DNA of 24,933 bases from Davidsoniella eucalypti. Its lineage: Eukaryota > Ascomycota > Sordariomycetes > Microascales > Ceratocystidaceae. Position 1 is the first letter of the stretch; each line of letters begins with the position of its first letter. Below, piece after piece: positions 18,795 to 24,933 of the stretch. Position numbers and translations under genes: made by a program. The notes below the pieces were generated by a model, which worked only from the letters and a program-made list of their open reading frames with translations, made no database searches and was not told the origin of the DNA. The stretch lies in the NCBI GenBank assembly GCA_004009845.1, contig RMBW01000234.1, positions 1 through 24,933 on the forward strand, read 5' to 3'.

Positions 18795-18973
18795 TGTAAG
18801 GGTCTAAGGCCCATCAGTATTGGCCAAGTCATGCCTTGGCCCTACTTGACTTTGACATAAATAGGGACCGATTCCCTCGTAGTTTAGTCTTAGTTTCTCT
18901 TTCTCCCTCATCGGTCTCAATTCAATTCATCTTTACGACCATTTTTCCTCGCAAATCCTCGTATATCGTCTCA
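18795..18973 (+). repeat. Type 2 LTR (3' LTR of element O)
   Basis: 179 bp, TGTAAGGGTC...ATCGTCTCA. It differs widely from type 1 in its U3 part but keeps the pyrimidine run and ATCGGTCTCAA (18910-18920). It has a TATA-like ATAAATA at 18857-18863 and is identical to the inverted copy at 21916-22094. Confidence 0.94.
18822..18841 (+). promoter_or_regulatory. U3 palindrome in type 2 LTR
   Basis: GGCCAAG (18822-18828) and CTTGGCC (18835-18841) form a perfect inverted repeat upstream of the TATA-like box. Type 1 LTRs have a shorter counterpart at the same place (CAAGG with CCTTG, 19018-19031 in D). A protein-binding site is possible but not shown. Confidence 0.4.
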
Positions 18974-18987
18974 GGGGGGGAGACTAT
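18974..18987 (+). other. Stray polypurine tract between two LTRs
   Basis: GGGGGGGAGACTAT lies between the end of the type 2 LTR and the start of the type 1 LTR. It is identical to the end of a normal polypurine tract, but no internal region precedes it. Confidence 0.85.
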
Positions 18988-19168
18988 TGTAAGAGACTAA
19001 GGCCTAGTAAGGTTAGCCAAGGCATTCCTTGTCAGTACTAGAATCGGCTATAAGTAGGGACCTATTCCCGCCGATTATTAGTCTTAGTTTCTCTTTCTCC
19101 TTCATCGGTCTCAATCGAACTATTCTTTTACGACCAGTTTTCATCGCAACTCCTCGTATATCGTCTCA
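18988..19168 (+). repeat. Type 1 LTR (5' LTR of element D)
   Basis: 181 bp, with three substitutions relative to the A and B LTRs. TATAAGTA at 19049-19056 and the predicted start ATCGGTCTCAA at 19104-19114, following a pyrimidine-rich run. Confidence 0.95.
19049..19114 (+). promoter_or_regulatory. LTR core promoter and predicted transcription start (element D)
   Basis: TATAAGTA (19049-19056), then a CT-rich run (19085-19103) and the putative start at 19104. The start is inferred because the self-priming model needs ATCGGTCTCAA to be the RNA 5' end. This gives a 343-nt leader with no ATG before gag. Confidence 0.55.
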
Positions 19169-19446
19169 TTTTGAGACCGATAACTTCTTTATCTTGTCCA
19201 AGCATCCGCTTGCCCCTTTGTCCGAGCATCTGCTCGCTGTATTTACTTCTGTCCAAGCCGTCCGCTTGCCCTCTCTTCTGTCCAAGCCGTCCGCTTGCTT
19301 TCCCCTCCTCTTTGTCCAAACACCGTCTCTGTTTGCCCCTATCCTGTCCAGACTCTGCCTAAACAGTCTGCCCCTTGTCCAAGCCTTCCTCCTACAAGGC
19401 TTGCCCCTACCAGTCCGCTTGTTACCCCTTGCGCTCCTAAGTCACT
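19169..19446 (+). other. Element D 5' leader: seven tandem hairpins with covarying stems
   Basis: Stems: CAAGC 19199-19203/19208-19212; CGAGC 19223-19227/19232-19236; CAAGC 19254-19258/19264-19268; CAAGC 19283-19287/19293-19297; CAAACA 19317-19322/19330-19335; CAGACT 19349-19354/19365-19370; CAAGCCTT 19380-19387/19396-19403. Each is preceded by GTC and most are followed by CCC. Pairing is exact in all seven although five different stem sequences occur. Confidence 0.87.
19171..19181 (+). other. Self-priming primer-binding site of element D
   Basis: TTGAGACCGAT, two bases after the LTR, complementary over 11 nt to 19104-19114 in the LTR. Confidence 0.88.
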
Positions 19447-21240
19447 ATGTCTGACTTCACCTTCCTGGTTCTGGTCATCCTGGCCTCCCTGAACTGCGCC
19501 GCCCTCGTTGGTTACTACGAAGCCTTCTGTATTATTAAGCAGAAACTAGCCCTGGCTCGTGTCCACCTCCTAGACCCCAGCCAGGAGCCCCCTGAGGGTT
19601 ACACGCTGTCGGCCGTAGGCCTACCCGAGGATCGACCCTGGAGTAGACCCGGCTGGTGTTACCTTGCCCTCTTTAAACGCAAGGAACGCGCGCGCCTCGC
19701 TGCCACCCTAGGATTCTGCCCTGCCTCCCGTGATATCCTCAGTCACAGTCAGCACTTCCACAGCCACCTAGGCCACCTCTCTTTCACCAGCGGTTTTGTC
19801 GGCCACGTCCACATCGGCCAAGCTCGTACGCGTCAGGAACGCGTTGCTCGAACCTCGCTCCGTCCTTCCCTCCTCAAGTCACCTTTCATGGGCCTGCCTC
19901 GCACCCCCACGCGAACTCGCTCTAAAGCCAAGGAGACCACGGAGCAGCTCATCTCCACCGAAACCACGCACGCACGCACATTGAGCAGAGTAACCACCTC
20001 ACGCAACCCGCTGCCCGCAGATGATGACGACGCCAGTGATAACCCTTCGGACACTTCTGACTTAGCCCGCCTCGCTGAGAGTATGAGACCACGCGACACG
20101 TACCCTGAATCAGATCGTGGCCGCCAACCCTCTCGCGAAGCTGACCGTCTGGACTCTCTACAAGATGACATGGTAGAAATGAAGTCCATGATGAACCGTC
20201 TTGGTCAAATGCTGTTTGCTAAGGAACAACGCGAACCCACGGCTCCCTCGCTACCACCTGCACCTGTTTCCCAGCCACTACCTGCCTCCTCCAACCAAGC
20301 CCTACCTCGCCAAGTCCAACCACTGCTCAACGAATTTAGTGGCCTACACTCGGACTACGAGATTTGGAGAAGGCTAGCTACGAACAAAATGATGATCGAT
20401 GGTGCCGCTTTGGGCAACGACATCTCGCGGGCGGTATACCTGTACAGCCGCTTAGGTGCAACCACACAGGCCAAGCTAAACGTTTTCTTCGACTCCATTT
20501 GCCAACGATCCAGACCCTACGATCTGCTGCTGGAGAAACTCGACGATATGTTCCGGTCGCGCGAACGACTCACTAACGCTCGCATCGCCTTCTACAAGTC
20601 CGCTCAGGGAGATCGTGAAACCTTCAAGGCCTTCCACCTCCGATTCGAAACCCTAGCCATGGAAGCCGGCATTCACGACGACACCACGTTGATCGACATC
20701 CTACGTTCTGCCATGCGTGACGATTTGGTTGAACGCACCGGATGGGCTTGGGAGTCCAACTCATACCACGCCATCATTGACAGCCTCTTGAAGCACTTCG
20801 ACCGCCCCACTGGTAAGCGCCGCATCGTTGAGTCCACCCCTAAGCCCGAGCACACCAAGTCGAGTAACTGGAGAGAGCGGCCTGACCAACAGACCCGTCG
20901 GGAGAACCGCCCTCAGCTTGCTACCCGCTCAGACAGACCAAAACTGTCCGAGTCGGAACGACACCGGTTAATGCGCGAAAACGCATGCTTTATCTGTGGA
21001 CTCAAGGATCACATCGCACGCCGTTGCCCCCAGCGCTCTTCCCAGCCAGGTCCCTCCAACAACCAGCTGTCTATCAACGCCATACGCACGGTAATGCGTG
21101 AGGAAATCGCGAAGTATGACGAACGGGCCATGGATCGTGTGCTACCTCCCCCTGACAACACCACTACGACGGTAGCCAAGGTCGACTCTAAGGTAGCGGA
21201 GAACGGGTCTGAATACGACCTAATTGAACTGGATTTTTAG
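19447..21240 (+). CDS. gag: Gag polyprotein of element D, intact
   Basis: 597 residues. An N-terminal hydrophobic helix (about 4-22) is followed by the conserved PGWCYLALFKRKERARLA segment (68-85), a basic and S/T-rich region (125-190), an acidic patch ADDDDASD (191-198), a possible coiled coil (235-260), the capsid-like region (about 290-460) and a CCHC knuckle C514-C517-H522-C527. The C-terminus is DLIELDF. The ATG at 19447 is the first in the leader, has A at -3, and an in-frame TAA lies nine bases upstream, so the start is well supported. It could supply Gag in trans to defective copies although D itself lacks most of pol. Confidence 0.95.
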   Translation: MSDFTFLVLVILASLNCAALVGYYEAFCIIKQKLALARVHLLDPSQEPPEGYTLSAVGLPEDRPWSRPGWCYLALFKRKERARLAATLGFCPASRDILSHSQHFHSHLGHLSFTSGFVGHVHIGQARTRQERVARTSLRPSLLKSPFMGLPRTPTRTRSKAKETTEQLISTETTHARTLSRVTTSRNPLPADDDDASDNPSDTSDLARLAESMRPRDTYPESDRGRQPSREADRLDSLQDDMVEMKSMMNRLGQMLFAKEQREPTAPSLPPAPVSQPLPASSNQALPRQVQPLLNEFSGLHSDYEIWRRLATNKMMIDGAALGNDISRAVYLYSRLGATTQAKLNVFFDSICQRSRPYDLLLEKLDDMFRSRERLTNARIAFYKSAQGDRETFKAFHLRFETLAMEAGIHDDTTLIDILRSAMRDDLVERTGWAWESNSYHAIIDSLLKHFDRPTGKRRIVESTPKPEHTKSSNWRERPDQQTRRENRPQLATRSDRPKLSESERHRLMRENACFICGLKDHIARRCPQRSSQPGPSNNQLSINAIRTVMREEIAKYDERAMDRVLPPPDNTTTTVAKVDSKVAENGSEYDLIELDF

Positions 21241-21268
21241 GTGGTCAGGACAAGTCGCGCCCTGACCA
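21232..21268 (+). promoter_or_regulatory. gag/pol junction signal of element D
   Basis: gag ends GAT TTT TAG (21238-21240). An 8-bp perfect stem follows: TGGTCAGG (21242-21249) with CCTGACCA (21261-21268) and an 11-nt loop. The -1 frame is open from TTT TTA GGT into pol (ATG 21309). Confidence 0.66.
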
Positions 21269-21308
21269 GGAGGATACGAAGATAGGGGAAGAGATAGTTA
21301 GAACTCAG

Positions 21309-21915
21309 ATGGGAGCTAAAGGTTTATACTTAGATTTGTCTATTAATGAACTTTCGACTAAAGCTCTCGTCGACAGTGGCTGCCTCTGCCTCGCCGTCGT
21401 CCCTCCGCGCCTACTCCCCTACGCTACCCAAACCCAGCCTATCGAGCCTCGCAAGGTCTCCCTCGCCTCCTCCCAGTCCGACCCCCCGGTCATCACTCAG
21501 ATAGCTCAGTTTACGCTACACCTACCTGACCACCACGAGGACATTTGGGCCTACGTCGTCCCCGGCCAAACCGAAGACCTGATACTCGGTCAACGCTGGC
21601 TCATCAACCACGATGTACACCTGCACCCTCGTTCTGGACAGATTGAAGTCACTACAGCTGAGGAGTTAACACCTGAGGAATTCCACAAACTCTGCGACAA
21701 CGACGACACTGCTGTTTACCGCATCACACTAGAAGATGTCAACAGAGCGTTGGAGCAGAAAGAACTGGAAAGACCTCCCCTCCCCGAATGGTTAAGACCT
21801 GTCGCCTCTGCGTTCGAAGCCAAAGCCTCGAAGGACCTCCCGCCACACCGGCCTGGAGTGGACTTGAAAATCGAGCTGCTGGAAGGGAAGACATTACCTG
21901 TACAATCGTTGTATC
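21309..21915 (+). pseudogene. pol: Pol of element D, truncated after about 202 codons
   Basis: Contains the complete protease region (active site D22-S-G) and the linker up to the start of RT (PVQSLY). At 21916 it runs into a reversed type 2 LTR, where the frame ends after a few meaningless codons (to 21956). Up to the break it is almost identical to B pol. RT, RNase H, integrase and chromodomain are absent. Confidence 0.93.
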
Positions 21916-22094
21916 TGAGACGATATACGAGGATTTGCGAGGAAAAATGGTCGTAAAGATGAATTGAATTGAGACCGATGAGGGAGAAAGAGAAACTAAG
22001 ACTAAACTACGAGGGAATCGGTCCCTATTTATGTCAAAGTCAAGTAGGGCCAAGGCATGACTTGGCCAATACTGATGGGCCTTAGACCCTTACA
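21916..22094 (-). repeat. Lone type 2 LTR joining elements D and C
   Basis: 179 bp, identical to 18795-18973 in reverse orientation. No polypurine tract or primer site adjoins it. The flanks GTATC (left) and TTCCG (right) do not match, so it is not a simple solo-LTR insertion. The left neighbour is D pol (+) and the right neighbour is C pol (-). Confidence 0.93.
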
Positions 22095-22790
22095 TTCCGA
22101 GTCAGAGGGGCTAATGAACTGGGTGCCTTTGAGGCCTTCCAGGGTCTTTTGGAGGACGAGGAGTTCCGGGCGTGTGAGGGGGTAGAGCGACTGGGTAGGG
22201 ATTTTGGCGCCTGGTTTGAGCCTGATTTCCAAGTCTACTCCTGGCCTGTGCGGGGGTAGTGTCTCGGCTAGTTTAGGGTCGAAAGCCGAGGCTACTGGCT
22301 CTAACCAGTCGGGTAAATGCGGACGTGATTTGTCCTTATGGGCGAGAGCGATCTGGATGTTCTCCAGCGAAGCTCTATAAATACTCACGTTGCCTTCCTC
22401 GCTGCAGAGTTTATAAAATTCCTCTGCGTTTAGTTCTTCAGCAGGTGCGATAATCACCTCTTGTTTCCGAGGTCGGAGCCTTACATCGTTATTTACCAAC
22501 CATCTCTGGCCTAGGATGATGTCCTCAGTTTGGCCAGGAACCACGTAGGCCCAAATGGTTTCTTGGTGGCCGTTGATGGTGAGGGAGAAGGCGGCGATGG
22601 TGTCGATGTGCGGGGGGTTGTCCTGTGTAGTGACCTGGACAATCTCTCGTTCGGAGATGGTGTGGGTGAGGATGGCGTGAGGGAGGAGACGCGGGGGAAC
22701 GACGGCGACAGTGAGGCAGCCACTATCCACGAGGGCCTTAGTCGAGTAGTCACCTAAACTTACGTCTAAATAATTACCCGAGGCACTCAT
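22095..22790 (-). pseudogene. pol: Pol of element C, truncated (protease and RT start)
   Basis: Starts at the ATG at 22790 (MSASGNYLDV). The protease active site is in ALVDSGC, and WAYVVPGQTEDIILGQRWLV is almost identical to B. The linker HRPGVDLEI leads into the start of RT (QSLYPLTRPELLVLQKTL), and the frame ends at SPSDSE where the type 2 LTR begins; the open frame continues into the LTR to 22029 without meaning. About half to two thirds of residues match B by eye. No internal frameshift, so the loss is by truncation only. Confidence 0.92.
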
Positions 22791-22829
22791 TTCTAATCTG
22801 ACTATTCTATCTCCAATTGATTCCCCCTT

Positions 22830-22866
22830 GTCGGGGAGCGGTTTCCCCCGACTATCTAAAAATCCG
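22830..22866 (-). promoter_or_regulatory. gag/pol junction signal of element C
   Basis: gag ends GAT TTT TAG (stop 22858-22856). It is followed by a 7-bp stem, GTCGGGG (22852-22846) with CCCCGAC (22836-22830), and a 9-nt loop. The stem sequence differs from those of B, D and O but pairing and position are kept. The -1 frame is open into pol. Confidence 0.65.
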
Positions 22867-23597
22867 GCTCATTGCTGACTGAAGGGGCGGTGCTAGAGGA
22901 TTGCGGTTGCGAGGTACTTAGACATTCATTGATCATTGAGCGAACATCCTCTAGGGAGATGGATGGCTTAGTGGCCGCGGCGTTGGCGCGGATGGCACCC
23001 CTGGCGTTGCGTGAGTTACGGCATTCTGCGGTGCTGTGGCCTGGTCTCTTGCATTTGGAGCAGAAGTTAGGGGAGCTTGGGCAGAACCTCGGGGAATGTC
23101 CCTTTAGGTTGCAGGAGGAGCAGGGGGGAGCGTCTGAGCACTTGAACGAGGAGTGCGTGGTCTGTTGACAAAAGAGGCAGGGCTTGAAAGTGGTTGCGCT
23201 GCTGTTTACGGGGGGCGCCTGAGAGGGCTGCATAGGGGTAGGCTGGCGCCAGTTGGAGGAGGTTGCACGGCGAGCCTTGTTGGTTTCCTTGACTCTGGCG
23301 ACAGGACGCATTGTTGCTATCATAGTGTCGAAGGGTCTGATGTGGAAGAGCGTGGCAAGGTGATCCTGCATGTCTGGGTGCAGGCCTTCTTGGAGGATGG
23401 ACAGTAGTGTGTTATGGTCTGTAATTTGGGCTTTGTCGCGGAGGGCGCATAGGCGGTTGGTGAATGTTTCGAAAGGCTCGCTAGGCCCCTGCTTTATTTT
23501 CATCAGTAGGCGGTTGGCCGTTCTGGCGCGGTCTGGGTCGTCATAGCGTGAGTCTAGGTACGCGATAAATAGCTGGAAGCCGGTAGGGGACGCTAAG
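22856..23597 (-). pseudogene. gag: Gag of element C, 5'-truncated, three CCHC knuckles
   Basis: C-terminal 246 codons of a Gag. The first part is capsid-like (RTANRLLMKIKQGPSEPFETF) and aligns with the B/D capsid region. Three CX2CX4HX4C knuckles follow (CLFCQQTTHSSFKC, CSSCNLKGHSPRFC, CSKCKRPGHSTAEC), then a tail ending EPDF. It is broken at 23597, where element N inserted; the open frame that continues into the N LTR (to 23629) is artificial. Three knuckles mean a larger nucleic-acid-binding domain than in the other families here. Confidence 0.91.
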
Positions 23598-23776
23598 TGA
23601 GAGGATCTAAGGAGGGACGAGGCCAACAATCTTAGAAAGGGTGATTAGATTGTGGCCGATGGAGAGAAGGACTATTATCTGTTGGAATAACGGCGGGAAG
23701 ACGTCCCTATTTATAACCGTTTTGCTTAGGCTTAGATCAAGCTTAGCCGAACCAACTAGGGCCTTAGACCCTTACA
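23598..23776 (-). repeat. Type 3 LTR (3' LTR of element N)
   Basis: 179 bp; the minus strand starts TGTAAGGGTC and ends ATCCTCTCA. It contains TATAAATA and ATCGGCCACAA (23660-23650) after a CT-rich run, the same layout as types 1 and 2. It differs from the visible part of the 5' LTR by two one-base indels. Confidence 0.92.
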
Positions 23777-23793
23777 ATAGCCTCCCCCTCCAC
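23777..23793 (-). other. Polypurine tract of element N
   Basis: Minus strand GTGGAGGGGGAGGCTAT before the LTR, preceded by a T run and CTGCCG as in the other elements. Confidence 0.85.
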
Positions 23794-24018
23794 CGGCAGA
23801 AAAAAACTACTACCTAGCTAATGTTTTTCTAATTACAAATACCAATAAAACAAAAACAACCCGTGTACGCTGAAACCAATATTGCAACATCAATAAATTC
23901 CTGCCTAGTCCTTGTCGGCGTGCCCGAAACTCTTGGGGGCTTGTATATTCTGCATCTGCGACGCCCAGGGGGGGTGCAATCCGACCACGAGAGGTACTAG
24001 TCCTTCTGCTTCCCGGTC

Positions 24019-24050
24019 ACGACTTAGCCGGGCCTGTTCCCGGGGCGTAC
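24019..24050. repeat. 32-bp direct repeat in element N, copy 1
   Basis: ACGACTTAGCCGGGC...GGGCGTAC, repeated at 24386-24417 with three differences. Confidence 0.85.
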
Positions 24051-24196
24051 GGGAAGCCTTGGAGGTACATGGTGTCATCATTTCCCCCTGCCTGTCGCAG
24101 GAAAAATGGTTGAAAAGGCGGTGTAAAAATAGAGGGGGCGCCGTCGGGCGCATTCGAGGGGTTTCCAGGGCTTGGTAAATGCAATTCTGTGGGATG

Positions 24197-24216
24197 GGGG
24201 GTCCGTGTTGACCCCC
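24197..24216. other. Perfect hairpin in element N
   Basis: GGGGGTC, six-base loop, GACCCCC. A second short palindrome, CCGG/CCGG, follows directly. Confidence 0.7.
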
Positions 24217-24385
24217 GGAAAGACCGGACAGAGGGTGCATGCGCCCCCAAAAAAATGTAAAAAAGGGTGTGAAAATCCTAGCGACCTTAGCGCACGGCTA
24301 ACGGGGTCGTACAGGAGTAGATGGCCTGTTGGCTGCAATGGAGGGGTGTATGCCGTGGAGACTCTGTGTCTATTCCGGTTCGACT

Positions 24386-24417
24386 ACGACTTAGCCGGGC
24401 TGGTTCCCAGGGCGTAC
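24386..24417. repeat. 32-bp direct repeat in element N, copy 2
   Basis: Second copy of 24019-24050 in the same orientation. Confidence 0.85.
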
Positions 24418-24791
24418 AATCGACACCCTTTCAACAGGCGTGTGCACTCATACAGGTCCATTTTAGCGGGATGACAGAGGTCTACATCAGGCTCTATTTC
24501 TGCGGAGAAACCAGCGTAATCCCGAGGTTAATGTCGGCTTAATTTCAGAGAACGTTACAGAGGTACTACTTCGCGACGATTTGCATCGTTTTACGGGTAC
24601 TTGACGGCTTCACTTCAGTAAGCAGCGGCATAACAGGGGGAAAACGTCGGCTCAATTACAAAGAGAGGACGGGTAAATAAAGATAAGGCATTTTCACAGC
24701 GCCAAAAAGAGGGGTAATTATCACCAAAAACGAAAGGTATAATCATAGAAACGAAGGGTGATCGCGTCAAACGTCGACGATCTAAAGGTTG

Positions 24792-24802
24792 ATCGGCCAC
24801 AA
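24792..24802 (-). other. Self-priming primer-binding site of element N
   Basis: Minus strand TTGTGGCCGAT, two bases after the 5' LTR, the exact complement of ATCGGCCACAA in the type 3 LTR (24866-24856). Relative to types 1 and 2 both partners have changed together. Confidence 0.88.
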
Positions 24803-24804
24803 AA

Positions 24805-24933
24805 TGAGAGGATCTAAGGAGGACGAGGCCAACAATCTTAGAAAGGGTGATTAGATTGTGGCCGATGGAGAGAAGGACTATTATCTGTGGAATAACGGCG
24901 GGAAGACGTCCCTATTTATAACCGTTTTGCTTA
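24805..24933 (-). repeat. Type 3 LTR (5' LTR of element N), cut by window end
   Basis: 129 bp visible, matching 23598-23728 apart from two single-base indels. Confidence 0.9.

Larger units (their letters stand above)
1..18973 (+). mobile_element. Element O: outer Ty3/gypsy chromovirus, interrupted, 5' LTR outside window
   Basis: Element O is read in two blocks, 1-1598 and 14408-18973, separated by elements A and B. Joining the blocks at the ATTAC duplication restores a continuous gag reading frame across the break, which shows the two blocks were one element. It ends with a polypurine tract and a 179-bp type 2 LTR (18795-18973). Its 5' LTR lies before base 1; in element D the LTR ends 278 bases before the gag ATG, while here only 121 bases precede it. 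The gag is a pseudogene but pol is open over 1200 codons. Direct observation for structure; the family name follows from domain order and chromodomain. Confidence 0.93.
18988..21915 (+). mobile_element. Element D: 5' half of a type 1 Ty3/gypsy element
   Basis: Plus-strand element with 5' LTR, self-priming site, seven-hairpin leader, intact gag and the first 202 codons of pol. It stops abruptly at 21915 against a reversed type 2 LTR. The rest of pol and its 3' LTR are missing. The LTR differs from those of A and B at three positions. Confidence 0.93.
22095..23597 (-). mobile_element. Element C: internal fragment of a divergent third Ty3/gypsy family
   Basis: Minus-strand gag (3' part), gag/pol junction and 5' part of pol. 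It is cut on the left by the type 2 LTR and on the right by element N. Its own LTRs are not in the window, so its LTR type is unknown. The protein is clearly related to but well diverged from B, and the gag has three zinc knuckles instead of one. Confidence 0.88.
23794..24791 (-). other. Internal region of element N, no gene recognised
   Basis: About 1 kb without supported coding sequence. It holds a 32-bp direct repeat (24019-24050 and 24386-24417, three mismatches) and a strong hairpin, GGGGGTC 24197-24203 with GACCCCC 24210-24216. No tandem GTCC-type hairpin array like that of the other leaders was found. It may carry packaging or dimerisation signals. Confidence 0.6.
23598..24933 (-). mobile_element. 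Element N: non-autonomous LTR element (type 3 LTR), runs past window end
   Basis: 3' LTR 23598-23776, polypurine tract, about 1028 bp of internal sequence (23777-24804), a self-priming site and a 5' LTR from 24805. No gag, protease, RT or integrase sequence is recognisable inside; the longest open frames (about 110 codons) lack known motifs. It keeps the cis signals needed for reverse transcription, so it probably uses proteins of a related autonomous element. It interrupts C gag; the left flank is CTAAG and the right flank is outside the window. Confidence 0.85.

Noticed and set aside
18363..18860. 165-codon open frame at the end of O pol
   Set aside because: It lies in another frame over the chromodomain, 3' UTR and LTR and has no homologue in A or B.
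19169..19190. tRNA-primed primer-binding site
   Set aside because: The sequence after the LTR does not begin with TGG, the complement of a tRNA CCA end, whereas an exact 11-nt match to the LTR itself exists.
21916..22094. Simple solo LTR from one insertion
   Set aside because: The 5-bp flanks do not match and two different elements in opposite orientation adjoin it.
23905..24240. 111-codon open frame inside element N
   Set aside because: No recognisable motif and no visible match to gag or pol. It could be a remnant of a pol tail, but the sequence alone does not support that.
1..24933. Host genes or bacterial/phage operons
   Set aside because: Every long open frame belongs to gag or pol of a retrotransposon or is a shadow of one; no other protein family was recognised.

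Overview
The whole window is a nest of LTR retrotransposons of the Ty3/gypsy (Metaviridae) chromovirus type. I see no host gene, rRNA, tRNA or CRISPR array. The evidence is very short LTRs (179-181 bp, TG...CA), Gag with CCHC zinc knuckles, Pol in the order protease, reverse transcriptase, RNase H, integrase, chromodomain, and a primer-binding site that pairs with the element's own LTR as in fission-yeast Tf1. This suggests a repeat-rich fungal chromosome, perhaps a basidiomycete; that assignment is an inference.

Layout, using my own letters. Element O (+ strand, LTR type 2) runs from before base 1 to 18973: leader and decayed gag (1-1598), then rest of gag, an intact 1200-residue pol and the 3' LTR (14408-18973). 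Element A (- strand, LTR type 1, 1599-14402) inserted into O's gag, with the duplication ATTAC on both sides. Element B (- strand, LTR type 1, 5619-12017) inserted into A's pol, with the duplication GATAA on both sides. B has identical LTRs and intact gag and pol, so it looks competent. A has identical LTRs but several small frameshifts. After O comes element D (+, 18988-21915: LTR type 1, leader, intact gag, truncated pol). A lone type 2 LTR (-, 21916-22094) then joins D to element C (-, 22095-23597), a third, divergent family that is truncated at both ends. Last is element N (-, 23598 to beyond the window end): two type 3 LTRs around about 1 kb without recognisable coding sequence, so apparently non-autonomous.

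Three RNA-level features recur and are the most interesting content. (1) The LTR and the site just after the 5' LTR share an 11-nt complementarity, and where the LTR sequence changes (type 3) the partner site changes with it, which indicates self-primed reverse transcription. (2) gag ends in GAT TTT TAG in all five copies. The -1 frame stays open from there into pol, and a hairpin with compensatory stem changes follows at once. (3) The 5' leader carries a tandem array of seven or eight small perfect hairpins whose stem sequences differ while staying complementary.

How it works together: transcription probably starts in the LTR at the self-priming sequence. The AUG-free, hairpin-rich leader precedes Gag, Pol is made by frameshifting or reinitiation, and integrase with a chromodomain inserts the copies. 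Insertion order is O before A before B; N came after C.
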